From: Pyropia yezoensis | Lineage: Eukaryota > Rhodophyta > Bangiophyceae > Bangiales > Bangiaceae | Direction: 5' to 3' | DNA length: 64,000 nt | Assembly: GCA_009829735.1 (NCBI GenBank) | Contig: CM020619.1 | Location: 3,788,590-3,852,589 of the forward strand | Shown: positions 1 through 10,001 of the stretch, in pieces | Layout: each line of letters opens with the position of its first letter | Position numbering within the stretch: the stretch's first letter is position 1 | Notes under the pieces: generated by a model | Seen by the model: the letters and a program-made list of their open reading frames with translations, nothing else | Told to the model about the DNA's origin: nothing | Databases searched by the model: none | Made by a program: the position numbers and the translations under genes

Positions 1-553
1 AGAACAGCCAATGTATCTTGAATCGTCAAGCAAAGTGGCAAGGCACATTTCCTCTGCAGCAGCGAGCAAGGCATCGTCGGCCTCTGCTTCGGCCTCCTCC
101 GCTGCTGCTTCCTTGTCCTTTCGCTCTCATGTCCGGATCAGACCGTGGGCTCTGGCAGGAGCGGGTGGGGCCGTTCGATTTGCGCTGTGGATCAGACGGA
201 TTCCCGGGAGAATTGTAAAACTTATATACAAGTGCGAGAGCCCCTGAAAGTTGCATTCGCGCGCGGACTAATTGCCGAACCACTTTGAACCATTGACTTT
301 TTATGCATGGAAAAAATGGCTCTCTTTACGGGGCATTTTTCTGTGCTACGGAAAAGATACGGCTGTACCTTTTTTTTCTCTTGTTATTTCTTTTGTGTTC
401 TTGCTTCTTTTTTTCTTGCTGCGTATGGTCGTATATCTTTTCTCTCGTCCAACCAGGAAGCCGTATCGAGAGAGAAGTCGCCCGACCGTGGCACGTGTTG
501 GATGTAATGCAATATTCCCTCTGAACTCTAATGTCCGCCCTTAACTGGGGGTG
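1..553 (-). mobile_element. CMC/Chapaev-like DNA transposon, one end only
   Basis: Read on the minus strand from 553, the sequence begins CACCCCCAGTTAAGGGCGGAC. The same terminus bounds both ends of the 451-bp element at 36100-36550, and about 75 bp of the subterminal region also align (shared blocks GAATAT-GC, TTACATC, GACTTC, CTCGATACG and TTGGAC). The other end lies outside the window, so this is the edge of a longer copy. A TATA-like box is at 221-230. Below about 125, one minus-strand frame reads as an acidic, Ala/Glu-rich coding-like stretch that runs off the window, possibly the transposase start. That frame has a stop just upstream and no good ATG, so the copy may be degenerate or spliced. 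Termini starting CAC and a 4-bp target duplication (seen at the other copy) fit the CMC superfamily. The family assignment is inference. Confidence 0.6.
221..230 (-). promoter_or_regulatory. TATA-like box inside the left-edge transposon
   Basis: The minus strand reads TGTATATAAG in an otherwise GC-rich stretch. It lies about 90 bp upstream of the first minus-strand ATG (130) and of the coding-like stretch that runs off the window. This is a sequence match only. Confidence 0.3.
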
Positions 554-3500
554 ACTCACGCAGCAGCCGCGGCGCCACGACCAACGCCTTGGGCCAAGCC
601 ACAGCGGGCGGGTGCCTCTGGCGTCCGCCCCTCCCCCTCCCCCCCCCCCCTCCCCTCCCCCCCCCCCCCCTCCACAACCCCCACCCCCCCACTGCTGGCC
701 CCCCCACCCCCCCCACGCGCTCCACGCACGTCGCCCGCCCACCTCCACCGCCCTCGCTGTCGGGGAGCCGTCACGCGTACCCCCCCCCCACAGGCCGTAG
801 GGTGCCCCCCCCCCCCCCCCGCGGGGAAGCCTCGACCCGCAGCGCCGCGCTGCTGGTGCCTGCCGCGCGCGCGCGCGGCGCGGCCACGCGGATGGATACC
901 TATTTACGAGCCGCGGCGGCGGCGGTGGCGGCTGTGGCGGCAGCCGGGCCGGCCTGTGGGAGCGGGCGGGAGGGGGGGGGGGGGGAGGTCTGCCGTGCCG
1001 TCCGCGACCCGCCCCTCCCCCCCGATATGCTCTGCCCTGCGTCAGGGCCCCTGACCTCATTGGCAGCGTGTCGGTTGTGCCAAGGCCGAGCGGCAGACCG
1101 CAGCGGTGCGCAGCGCCGACGCGGCGGAGCAGTGGTGGCGGCGGTACCCTACACCCCACTGCCGTGGCGGTGGGTCTTGGGGGCACCGCCCCGCCCACCG
1201 CCCCTACTACCTGGTGGTCGACGGGGGGGGGGTGGGGAGTGGGCGGCCGCGCTCGTGGTGCGACCCCCCCCACCGCCAGCGGCGCTGCCCGCGCGTGCAC
1301 GGCGAGCGGCTCGCCCCCCGCCACCACCCCCCGCGCGTTGCGGGTCCCTCCAGCGGGGGTACAGGACCCGCCGTTGGGGGAGGGGGTGGGGGGCGCCACG
1401 CGGCGGGCGGGCGGGCGGGCGGGCGGGCGGGCGGTGGGGGGGTGGGGGGGTGGGGGGCGGCCCTGCACGGCCGCCCCCCCCGCCGCCGCCGCCGCCGCGC
1501 GCCGTGCCGCCGCGCGCACGCCGCGGCGCGCGGGGGGGGGGGAGGGGGTGGCATTGTACCCCGCGCCCTGCTCTGCGTCGACGCACGCACGGCGCCCGGG
1601 GGGCGGCCGTGCGTGGCGGCCGCGCCGGTGGGCGGGGGGGGGGGGGGGGTGGGGGGGGGGGGGGGGGGAAGTGCCGCCGCGGCCAAGGGCGACGCGGGGG
1701 AGTGAGGGGGAGGTGGTGGGGGGGGTGGGGGGGGTTGGGGGGGGGGGGGGGGACGTTAGGGGGCGGCGGCCATCCCGCCGCGCCCCCACCCCGGCGACGG
1801 CGCCGCTGCGGAGCGCGTGTGTCAGTCGTGACCGTCTGCGGCGGTGGCCGCCACGTCGGCCGCCTGCCACCGCCCAGGCGTGACGCCCGGGAGCAGGGGG
1901 GGAGCGGCGGGACGCCCCACCCATGCCGCGCTGGCCGCGGCGGCTGGCGGCGCCCCCCCGCCCCCCCCCACCCCAACCACCGCCCGCAGCCCGTCAGCCA
2001 GCCCGGCCGCCCGCCCGCGTGGCAGCCCGGCCGCCCACAAGCCCACACGTAGGCGCCGCCAGGCCCACCTTCCCACCCCCCCCCCCCCCCCGCTCTGCGA
2101 ATGACCCACCCCCCCACCCCCCCCCCCCCCCCTCAGCCAGGCCGGCCGCACTCCCCCGCATGCCAGTCTCTCAAGGACCCAGTCAGGCAAAAAAAAAAAG
2201 AAAGAAGGGGGGATACCCGGGTAGGACTGTGGAGCCGGTGGGGGGAGGGGCGCCAGGAGGTGACGGCCACGCGGCGGCGCGCACCACCACGCAGACGCCC
2301 GTCGCCGACAAGGACGGTCTCCACCCCCTGGACCTCCCTGCCACCGGCGGCGGCGAGCGCACAGCGCTCTCGCACGGGCAGGGCGATGGACGGCGGCGGC
2401 CGCGGGGCGGGCACGGCCGCCCTGTCGTGGTCTGGGCTGCCGCCGCGGGTGCGGTCGCCGGGCCTAGCCGACCCGGCGGCCGCCGCCGCCGTCGCCGTCG
2501 ACCGCCACCCCACTGGCGGGGTGGCCTTGCGGATGGCGCCGCCGCGTGGGGCGGCCTCGACGGCGTCAGACCACGAGGTATCGGCAGACGTTGTCGCGGT
2601 GGTGGTAGCGGCAGCGGCGGCGGCGGCGGCGGATGAGGCGGCAGAGGTGGCGGCTGTGGGGGCTGGGGACGGTGAGGGGGCGACGGGCGGGGCGGCGGTC
2701 CCCCACCCCGCCTGCGGCTGGGCAAGCCCGCTGGGCCCCCCGCCGTCCCTGCCGTCTGCCCTGGACGGCGACACCTGGCCGCCGTCGTCGCCCGTGCCCG
2801 CCGCGTGGAGCCCGCCGCCGCGGCGGCCGGCCGCCGCCGCGCCGTTTAGCGGCACGGCCAGCACGGACGGTGGCAGACGGGACGGCGACCACCGCGGCGG
2901 CAGCGGCAGCGGCGGTGGCGGCGGCCGCCGCCCGCGACGGGGGGCGGCCCTCGACGCCGACGCGCGGCCGCCCCCGGTCGTTCCCCGCCTGGCGTTGGCG
3001 CCGTCGGCGCCCCGCGCCGACGCCGCCCTCCCGTGTGGCTGCCCGTGTGCGTGTGGGGCGGCCGGCACGGGGGCGGCCGCCGCCGGCCCTGCTGGGCCGC
3101 TGGCCGTGGTGGCGGCGGCGGCGGCGGCGGCGACGCCGGCGGCGGTGACGGCTGCCGCGGGGGCGCCACCGCCGGCCGCCACCGGCGTCCCCGCAGATGG
3201 GCGAGGCGCCCCACGCGACGGGGGGCCCGGAACCTCCCCGGGTGGTGGGCGTGGCGGCCCGCATGGAGACGAACGCCCCCGCGGGAGCCGCAGCGCCGGC
3301 GACAGCAACCCGACGCGCAGCCGGGGGCGCCCACCCGGCGGTGCGATGGTGGGGAATGGTGCAGCGGCGGCGGTCGGCCGTCGGGGTGGCCGCAGCGGCA
3401 GCAGCACCGCCGGCGGTCGCACAGGCGGTGACGGTGGTGACAGTGGAGGTGGGCGCCGTGGAGGAGGGGCAGCGGCCGCGGCCGCGGCGGGGCAGACTGG

Positions 3501-4020
3501 CGGGTGGGGCGGCGGCGGCTGCGGGGGCGGCGGCCCCGCTGGCAGCGCCGCCAGAGGTGGGCGCGGTGAGAGGGCGGGTGCGTCCATGGACATAGGCGGG
3601 ACCGTGGCGAGCCACCGCCCCCCCGTGGCGGCCACGCCACCTTTCCAGTTGGCAGCCGCCGCAACGGGGGGGAGGTGGCGTCGCACCGCCCCGCACGTGG
3701 CGGCAGACGCGCTGCCGCGTCGCCACCACCGCCACCCCCACCGCCGCCACCACGGACACGGCCGGCCGGCGGCGTGCGGCGGGCGGCTCGCGGCGGCGGT
3801 CGCGGCGCTCCCGCCAGCGGGGCGGGGGCGGGTGGCGGCGGGCGCTGGTGGTGCCGCCGCGCGGTGAGCCGGTGGGAATCGGGGCGGAGGCGGCATGAGC
3901 TGTGGTAGGCGGAGGGGGGCGCGTGCGTGCGTGCGTCTGCCGGGCGCAGCCCCCACCGAGGCGCTCCCTGCGGGGTCACTCAACACGCGGCGCGGGTGCC
4001 CCAAGATACTAAATAGCTAG
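554..4020. other. Low-complexity GC-rich region, no gene recognised
   Basis: About 3.5 kb of C and G runs, GCC/GGC triplet tracts and CG-rich repeats. The part around 550-2200 has many homopolymers of 10 or more. Long Pro/Gly/Ala/Arg-rich frames are open on both strands at once (for example 2101-3867 plus and 2133-4004 minus), as expected from composition alone. None shows a domain, signal peptide or NLS that I trust. A real low-complexity protein cannot be excluded for 2.2-3.9 kb. The last 100 bp before 4124 are probably the 3' flank of the GDI gene. Confidence 0.6.
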
Positions 4021-4123
4021 CACGCTCGGCATGGCGCCGTCAAAAAAAGAAAGCACGGTCGTTTTACACGCACCGCTCACGGCGGCGGCGCCTCCCCTAT
4101 CCCCACGCGTCGTGACCTACGGT

Positions 4124-5638
4124 CTACGAGCCGCTCCCCCCCCCCCCATCCCCTCCCGCGCCAGACGCTGCCGCCGCGGTGGCCGACAGGTCCAGCTCCT
4201 TGCCAAACATCCGCTTGTACATGTCGAGCACGTCCACCACCGTCGACTCAAAGTGGGTGGACGCGTCGTAGGAGCGCGACACAAACACCCCGTCGGCCGT
4301 GCCGTCCGCCTTGGGCGCGAGCGCGTCGTCAACCACCACAAACGAGTCGAGCACCTCGCCCAGGAGGTCCACCCCAGGCTGCAGCTGCGCGGCCGCCGCC
4401 TCTGCGTCCGCCGCGCCGCCCTCCACGGTAGTGGAGACGAGCGCAAGGTACTTGCCAGGCGGGCACACCTTGTGTGCGTCGGACAGGACGAGCACGTAAA
4501 TGTCCGTGGCGCGCGGCGGCGTCACGGACCGCGCCGGCAGAATGACCTGGCAGCTGGTCGCGCCTCGCGTATTGGGCGGCGGGCCCCCCAGCAGGCAGTA
4601 CCGCCGGACGGTACGGCCGACGACCGACACCTTGTCTGGGAAATAGCTCGGGTCCCCGACCACAAACCGTGCAGTAGCGGCCGCATCGCCAGAGCGGATG
4701 CCCACTGCCCGGCCCGTCGCTGGGTCCGTCAGCACCTCGTCCACTGGGGTGGCGAGCATGTACGTGCCCCCGTGGACGGCGGACAGGCGCGCAAACGCCT
4801 GCGGGAGCTCGCCCAGACCGTAGAGAGGGTACAGGTAGGGGGAGCGACCGTGGCGGGCCAAGCTGGTCGCGTACAGCTGCACCTTGACCACCGTCTCTAC
4901 GGCGGGCCGGGACAAGTAGCTCTCGTCACGGTACAGCGCGAGGGCGTGGCCCACAAACGCAATCGTGTCGGGCTGGAGGCCAAAGTGAGAGTAGAGACCC
5001 GACATGGGGAGGGTCGTCAGGTCGAGCCCCCCGTGGGTGGACGGGTCCTCCGGCTCGTAGGCGTGGACGTAGGAAAAGAACTGGCGGCAGCGGTTCTTCT
5101 CAAAGAGGCTCATCAGGCCCGACGTCATGGCCTCCTTGGGCGTCGCTGGCACCTTGTGCGGCCGCCCCGACGCAAACACAAACGACCCGTCGACCAGCTT
5201 GAAGTCCAGGTACTTGGCCACGCCCGTGTGCACGAGGACGCGGACAAACTCGCCACCGGCAAGGATGAACTTGGGCACCCGGTCCACCATGTAGTCGCGG
5301 GAGCGGCCGAGGTCGAGCGCCCCCGGCGGCGTCGCTGGCGTGCCATCGCCAGCAGCCGGCTTGGTCTGCGCATACAGCTGGTCGAGGTTGAGGCTCGCGC
5401 ACGCGCCGCCATAGTAGTCGTTGCGGTCGGCGTGGAGCACCTTTAGGCCCCCGACCGACAGGATGCCGCTAATCACACACTCAGTCAGGCCCGTGCCAAG
5501 GACAATGGCGTCATAGGTGCCGTCCGCCAGCGGCTTGTAGGCCTTGCCATTGACGGTGAGCGCGGAGGCCAGGTCATCCGCCAAGGCGTCGGCCACGTCG
5601 GGGGCCGCCGCAGCGGGGGGGTCCCCAGCTTCACCCAT
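4124..5638 (-). CDS. GDI: Rab GDP-dissociation inhibitor
   Basis: 504 residues, single exon, ending in TAG. Rab GDI extracts GDP-bound, prenylated Rab GTPases from membranes and recycles them through the cytosol. The FAD-like Rossmann start AIVLGTGLTECVISGIL (about residues 44-60) followed by HADRNDYYGG (about 69-78) is the hallmark of the GDI/REP family. The Rab-binding platform is recognisable in VDRVPKFILAGGEFV (about 118-132), and the mobile effector-loop region in MTSGLMSLFEKNRCRQFF. The family is usually about 445 residues. The surplus is a 40-residue acidic N-terminus and a Gly/Ser tail. The start is the ATG at 5638; an in-frame ATG 48 bp upstream would only add a Pro-rich stretch. REP is the alternative, but length and motif order favour GDI. 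Upstream lies about 680 bp of uncharacterised DNA, then the retrotransposon. Confidence 0.93.
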   Translation of the reverse strand: MGEAGDPPAAAAPDVADALADDLASALTVNGKAYKPLADGTYDAIVLGTGLTECVISGILSVGGLKVLHADRNDYYGGACASLNLDQLYAQTKPAAGDGTPATPPGALDLGRSRDYMVDRVPKFILAGGEFVRVLVHTGVAKYLDFKLVDGSFVFASGRPHKVPATPKEAMTSGLMSLFEKNRCRQFFSYVHAYEPEDPSTHGGLDLTTLPMSGLYSHFGLQPDTIAFVGHALALYRDESYLSRPAVETVVKVQLYATSLARHGRSPYLYPLYGLGELPQAFARLSAVHGGTYMLATPVDEVLTDPATGRAVGIRSGDAAATARFVVGDPSYFPDKVSVVGRTVRRYCLLGGPPPNTRGATSCQVILPARSVTPPRATDIYVLVLSDAHKVCPPGKYLALVSTTVEGGAADAEAAAAQLQPGVDLLGEVLDSFVVVDDALAPKADGTADGVFVSRSYDASTHFESTVVDVLDMYKRMFGKELDLSATAAAASGAGGDGGGGSGS

Positions 5639-6321
5639 CACACCTGGGCAGCAGGGGGGGAAGGGGGGAAAGGGGATGGGGAGCACAGGCCAGAGGGAGG
5701 GCCGCAGCGGGATGGGGTACCCGGCGGCTCACGAGGCAGTCGCCAGCCACACCGGGGGGGGAGCGAAGCGGCCGACGTGCAGGGGCAGAGAAGTAGGTGG
5801 GGGCAACTGGGATCGGCACGCGCCTGCCGGCAGCGGAACGCGGCCCCAACACCGATCCAGACACGCTACCGGCTGGACGAGTACCGCCTGAGGGAGGGGC
5901 GTGGGCGGAACGCCAAGGCTGGCCGCTGCAGGGGAGGTGTTGGTCGAGAGAGGCGGGGCAGAGGGCGAGCCGCCACGCCCGCCTGCTGCCAGTGCTTGCA
6001 AATGGGGTTGCCAAAGTCGTGTTTTTTCCTGTCCAGATTCACATTTTGTACGCGAGGGCTTCCTTTGCAGGGTTGTTATATTTCATGAAACCATCGATCG
6101 TTAGTAAACTTTTGCGATAATGATAAGTTACAGTATAATAGTTATCACTGTGTCTTGACACGTGTTCCGATTCGAAGCCCTGGCAGACTCAAGAAGGCTG
6201 ACCTGGGGTGGTGACGAGGATGAGCCGCCTGATGGTGTCTGCGAACGCCCTCCCGACATTCGCACCGACATACATACCGCCCTCTTTTCCAACCGACGAC
6301 GGGCGAATCGCCTTCAGGGAG
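5639..6321. other. GDI upstream region and 3' flank of the retrotransposon
   Basis: About 680 bp between the GDI start and the end of the DIRS-like element. It is GC-rich to about 5990, then a short AT-rich island (about 6010-6170). The divided location suggests the GDI promoter is here, but I see no convincing TATA box and no gene. Confidence 0.4.
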
Positions 6322-6354
6322 TAACCACCTCTGCGGACCGGGCCGGGGATGCCA
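6322..6354 (-). repeat. DIRS-like element repeat B2 (3' end)
   Basis: Exact 33-bp copy of B1, taken as the 3' terminus because similarity stops at its outer edge. It is separated from A2 by 237 bp of unique sequence (6355-6591). Confidence 0.8.
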
Positions 6355-6591
6355 GTGACGCATGTTTTATTGCATCCGCGGACTCACGCTATCAACGCTT
6401 CGCAAAGGCAAAGAAAAACAAAGACACGACCCGCTCATAGCTCGGGTACACAGCCCCAGGCAGGCTGCCCGGGCAGAGAAGCGGTGTCAATCAGCAAAGA
6501 AGGCAATCCGCAGGGGAAGCAAAAGAAGGGAAGGACGGCAGAAACGGCAAGGACGCAGAGACAGATAGAGAAAGAAGGGCGAGGTGGGTGG

Positions 6592-6952
6592 GCCACCGCG
6601 GAGAAGGGGCGGACGTGCCGGGCGCGCACGAGCGCCCGGGGCCGCTGCGACTCACGCGTTCAAGGGTCCTGCCACACCGTCTGGCCAACCCCCCCCCCTC
6701 AGGCGCCCCCGCCACCGGCGTCCAGCGCCGCCGCGGGCGAGCGAGCCAAGGCCCCCCCCCCCGTCGCCTGCCCCGTTCGCCCTCTGCGGCTGGGACGGCA
6801 GGCCAACGCGGCGCGGAAGGGCGGGCCAACGCACACCCGCCCGCTACACCATCCGCCGGCGGGGGCGCCCCGGAGTCGGGGAACAAGACCGGCGTAGAAG
6901 GGATGTAGACATCAGTCCAGTAGTTACCCACATGTGGTTGCCAAATTAGGCA
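6592..6952 (-). repeat. DIRS-like element repeat A2
   Basis: 361-bp direct copy of A1, directly abutting B1. The tyrosine recombinase stop codon (TAA, 6946-6948) lies within its first bases. Confidence 0.9.
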
Positions 6953-8199
6953 TAACCACCTCTGCGGACCGGGCCGGGGATGCCATTCCAGTCGGAGATG
7001 TAGCGGCCAAAAAAGGCCCAGGCCGCCGCCGTGGGCAACGTCCGCGCGTCGACGTAGTGACGCGCCGTGGTCGCCGTCTCCTTGTGCTCCATGTAGGCGG
7101 CGACAACGGGGAGCGGGACGCCAATGGAGTTGGCCGCTGAGGCCGCCCCGCTCCGGATGCTCTTGCCTCGCCACTTGATGCCGACGGGTGGAGCGACCTG
7201 TAGCCAGGTCAACACTTGCTGCAGCCAGCGCGAGGTAACGCGCGGGCCGAGGGTCGCGCCTGGTGGCGCAAACAAGGGGGAAAACAGGCGGCCCCCGGCG
7301 GCCAGAAAGTCAGCTCGGTACGAGCGCAGGAAGCACAAGACAGGGTCGTTCTGGTACCCCAAAGGGTGCACCGGGATGGTAAAGGCCACGCGGCTCCCGG
7401 TGCGTAGCTCGCTCTTGTGGAAGGCCTGCTGTACATGCAGGCCCTCCGGCCCAAAGACGCAGTCCACCGCCCGCATCGCGGCCGCGGCCCCCGGCCGGTT
7501 GAACATCAAGTAGGCCGTCAGCAGCCCGGCACAGGTGCGGCGCTGGGCCGCGGTGGGGCTGGCTATGGCCAGCGTCAGGGCCCGGTCCATAACTACTGCG
7601 GGCAAAGGTCCAATGACTGAGGGCATGCTGCCCACGCTGGCTGCCTCCAGGCGCTGGTAACCCTTGCGCAAACGCTGGAAAATGGGGTTGCGCGTAGGTG
7701 GCTCGTAGCCGGCCAGCTCGTGCAGGGTGTCGAGCGGCGCGAGGTAGCCGCTGAGGGAGCCGTGTGCCACGGTGCCTTTAGCGTGCAGCCAGCCCACGTA
7801 GCCCGCCACCGTCGTGTAATCTGCCGGGAGTGCGCGCAGGTGACGATCTGCGCAATACGTGGCAAATCTGTCCCACGCGCCCATATAATTGCGCTTGGTA
7901 TTCGCCGTGTAAGCAGCCTGGAGAAGCGCTCGGGCACGTGTCGCCCCGTCGTGCCAGCCTAGGTGCGCGCCGGCGTACCGGGAAACGAGGCGCTCCCAGC
8001 GTACGGCTGGGGGTGGGCGGCCCGGCTGCCGCCGAACCGGAAGATGTCCACCCCCCACGACGGTGCTTGTGCCGGTGACGTCTGGTTGCCATGGATGGAG
8101 CGGCTGGCATTCTCCTCCAGGTGCAGGTGCTCCGTGCACGCCTCGGCCGCCCGCCAGTACCAGGGTTGTGCTGGCCACCGCGGCGCCACGAGCGTGAGC
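6946..8199 (-). CDS. Tyrosine recombinase of the DIRS-like element
   Basis: Third ORF, in a different frame from the RT-RNase H whose stop it meets. It would integrate the circular DNA intermediate by site-specific recombination. The N-terminal SAM-like core-binding part includes AYTANTKRNYMGAWDRF. The catalytic part has LMFNRPGAAAAMRAVD, GKSIRSGAASAANSIG (conserved Arg), AYMEHKETATTARHYVDA (His and nucleophile Tyr). No ATG precedes the domain in this frame: the first is at 7884, inside the core-binding part, so translation probably depends on frameshift or overlap with the upstream ORF. The final codons lie in B1 and the stop in A2. Confidence 0.88.
   Translation of the reverse strand, partial: AHARGAAVASTTLVLAGGRGVHGAPAPGGECQPLHPWQPDVTGTSTVVGGGHLPVRRQPGRPPPAVRWERLVSRYAGAHLGWHDGATRARALLQAAYTANTKRNYMGAWDRFATYCADRHLRALPADYTTVAGYVGWLHAKGTVAHGSLSGYLAPLDTLHELAGYEPPTRNPIFQRLRKGYQRLEAASVGSMPSVIGPLPAVVMDRALTLAIASPTAAQRRTCAGLLTAYLMFNRPGAAAAMRAVDCVFGPEGLHVQQAFHKSELRTGSRVAFTIPVHPLGYQNDPVLCFLRSYRADFLAAGGRLFSPLFAPPGATLGPRVTSRWLQQVLTWLQVAPPVGIKWRGKSIRSGAASAANSIGVPLPVVAAYMEHKETATTARHYVDARTLPTAAAWAFFGRYISDWNGIPGPVRRGGYA
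6953..6985 (-). repeat. DIRS-like element repeat B1
   Basis: 33-bp sequence overlapping the last codons of the recombinase and repeated at 6322-6354. It abuts A2, as required for split direct repeats. Confidence 0.85.
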
Positions 8200-10001
8200 T
8201 AGCACCCCGACCGGATCGCTTTGTCCACAACCGCGCCGACGAGGTGGAATGGTGGGTTGGCCCAACAGTTCTCGCTGCGCCAGTCGTGCTGGAGCGCCCG
8301 GATGCCCGCGCATCCTGGCGACCAGACGCAGGAGTAGAAGCGCCCGCACCGGGTGTTGAGTTGGCTGGCGAATAGGTCGACCGTGTGGGGACCAAAACGC
8401 CTTTCCATCTCCTCGAAGGTACAGACGGGAAGGCTCCAATCCGTCGAGTCGTTCTGCCTGGACAGCTTGTCCGCGTAGGCGTTGACCGCGCTGGGCAAGT
8501 GCTCTGCGCGCAGGGATAGGCCCCACTGCTCGCACAGCTCGTGTAGGCGCCTGAGCTTCCTCATCAGAGCCCTCGACTTGGACGACAGGGAGTTGATCAC
8601 GCCGACGGTTACAGTCGAATCCGACTTGATGAGCAGCCACGTGTCTCGCTCCGTAAGGAATTGACGGAAGCTCTCCAACGCCATTCGGACCGTCACCAGC
8701 TCGAGCTCGTTGATGCGGGAACTCCGCCGCACGGGGGAGTGGAACCCCCGAGCTGGGAGGGCGCCGTCCAGTACCGCCCCCCACCCCGACAGGCTTGCGT
8801 CCGTGTGGAGGACGTGCTTGGGGTGGGGCGGCCAGAGGGACCGGCCCAGGCCAGCGTGCTTGGTGAGGGTCGCCCACCACTGCAGGTCCTTCAAGCACTG
8901 ATGCGTCAGGCGGACGTCGCCCGTCAACGTGCCGCCCAGGGTGTTGTACAATGACCGCAAGTGGTAGCGCGCCGTCGTGACGGAGAGGGTGGTGGAAACT
9001 GCCATACCGCAAAAGCATCGCAGCGCCTTCGCCCTGACCCACCGGCGGTGGGATACCGCCCGCCGACACAGGGAGCTGGCGAGCCCCATAACCTTGGCTG
9101 CCCTCTCCGGACGGAGGATGAACAGGCCCCGTTGCGTGTTGACGAGATGCCCCAAGAGGGGCAGGGAGGTCGGCCCCGTCCACACCCCCTTCTTGGGGTG
9201 CAGCATCAACCCCAGTTCGTCCAGCAGGCCTCGGACCATTCCGCCCCCCTGTAGGGCGTCCAGGACCGTGGCGGGCTCCCCCTCCTGGGACGGAGGGGCT
9301 CCACCAAAGTCGTCCACGTAGGAAACGATGCGGAACCCCATGCGGCGGAGCTCCGCGACTACAGGGCGACACACTTTGGCCCAAAAGTACGGGGCAAGCC
9401 GTAGGCCGAAGTGCATGACCACCGGCTCGCAGACGCGCCCCAGGACCGTGAAACACAGGAAGGTACGGTCCCGGGGCTGCAGCTCCAGGTGGAAAAACGC
9501 ATCCTTGATGTCCCAGGACAAGAGGGCGTCGCCTGGGCGCAGCTGCGGGGCCAGATCGTACAAGGACTCGTACTCGAACTTGCGCTCCGATAAGTACTTG
9601 TTGGGGTGGCGATAGTCGATCACCATTCGCGGCTTGCCGGCCGACCAGGTGACGAATGCCCCAACCACGCAGCGGGCTCTGGCTGCCTCGCCACGGGAAA
9701 GCTCCCGGTAAAAGCCGTTGGCCAAGCCCCGCTCCAGCTCCCCTTCCAGAAACTCCCTGTCCCGCGGCGCGAGGAGGTAACCCTTGGCGTGCTGCCGCGG
9801 TGGAGGTGAAACCCACGGCAGGTGGATGCCATGGGCCAGGGTGTCCAGCACCCAAGGGGAGGCCCCGATGCGGCGCCACGCACCCAGGCAGCGCCGCACC
9901 TTCTCGGAAGGCGGACCCGTGGGGCCGGGGTCCGCCTGGGCAGTCGGCGAGCGTGGCGGCGGGTTGCCCCGATCCGTCGCCACGGCGCGAAAATCCGCGC
10001 T
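8199..10001 (-). CDS. Reverse transcriptase-RNase H of the DIRS-like element
   Basis: About 600 residues ending in TAG. The reverse transcriptase has the conserved KPRMVIDYRHPNKYL block, LSWDIKDAFFHLEL (first catalytic Asp), HFGLRLAPYFWAKV and the active-site box YVDDFGG. RNase H follows, with HTDASLSGWGAVLDG (Asp), ELELVTVRMALESF (Glu), KSDSTVTVGVINSLSSKSRA (Asp) and NAYADKLSRQ (Asp). A C-terminal VDLFASQLNTRC...WANPPF segment is typical of DIRS polyproteins. The frame is also open upstream through the Gag region, so the true start is unclear. The frame differs from both Gag and recombinase, so expression probably needs frameshifting or reinitiation. Confidence 0.9.
   Translation of the reverse strand, partial: SADFRAVATDRGNPPPRSPTAQADPGPTGPPSEKVRRCLGAWRRIGASPWVLDTLAHGIHLPWVSPPPRQHAKGYLLAPRDREFLEGELERGLANGFYRELSRGEAARARCVVGAFVTWSAGKPRMVIDYRHPNKYLSERKFEYESLYDLAPQLRPGDALLSWDIKDAFFHLELQPRDRTFLCFTVLGRVCEPVVMHFGLRLAPYFWAKVCRPVVAELRRMGFRIVSYVDDFGGAPPSQEGEPATVLDALQGGGMVRGLLDELGLMLHPKKGVWTGPTSLPLLGHLVNTQRGLFILRPERAAKVMGLASSLCRRAVSHRRWVRAKALRCFCGMAVSTTLSVTTARYHLRSLYNTLGGTLTGDVRLTHQCLKDLQWWATLTKHAGLGRSLWPPHPKHVLHTDASLSGWGAVLDGALPARGFHSPVRRSSRINELELVTVRMALESFRQFLTERDTWLLIKSDSTVTVGVINSLSSKSRALMRKLRRLHELCEQWGLSLRAEHLPSAVNAYADKLSRQNDSTDWSLPVCTFEEMERRFGPHTVDLFASQLNTRCGRFYSCVWSPGCAGIRALQHDWRSENCWANPPFHLVGAVVDKAIRSGC

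Noticed and set aside
2101..4004. Two long open frames on opposite strands, rich in Gly, Ala, Pro and Arg
   Set aside because: Stop codons are rare in DNA of this composition, both strands are open at once, and neither frame shows a domain, leader or conserved motif.
8000..8016. GGCTGGGGGTGG resembling the CACCCCCAG transposon terminus
   Set aside because: It lacks the TTAA part, has no partner, and lies inside the recombinase coding region.
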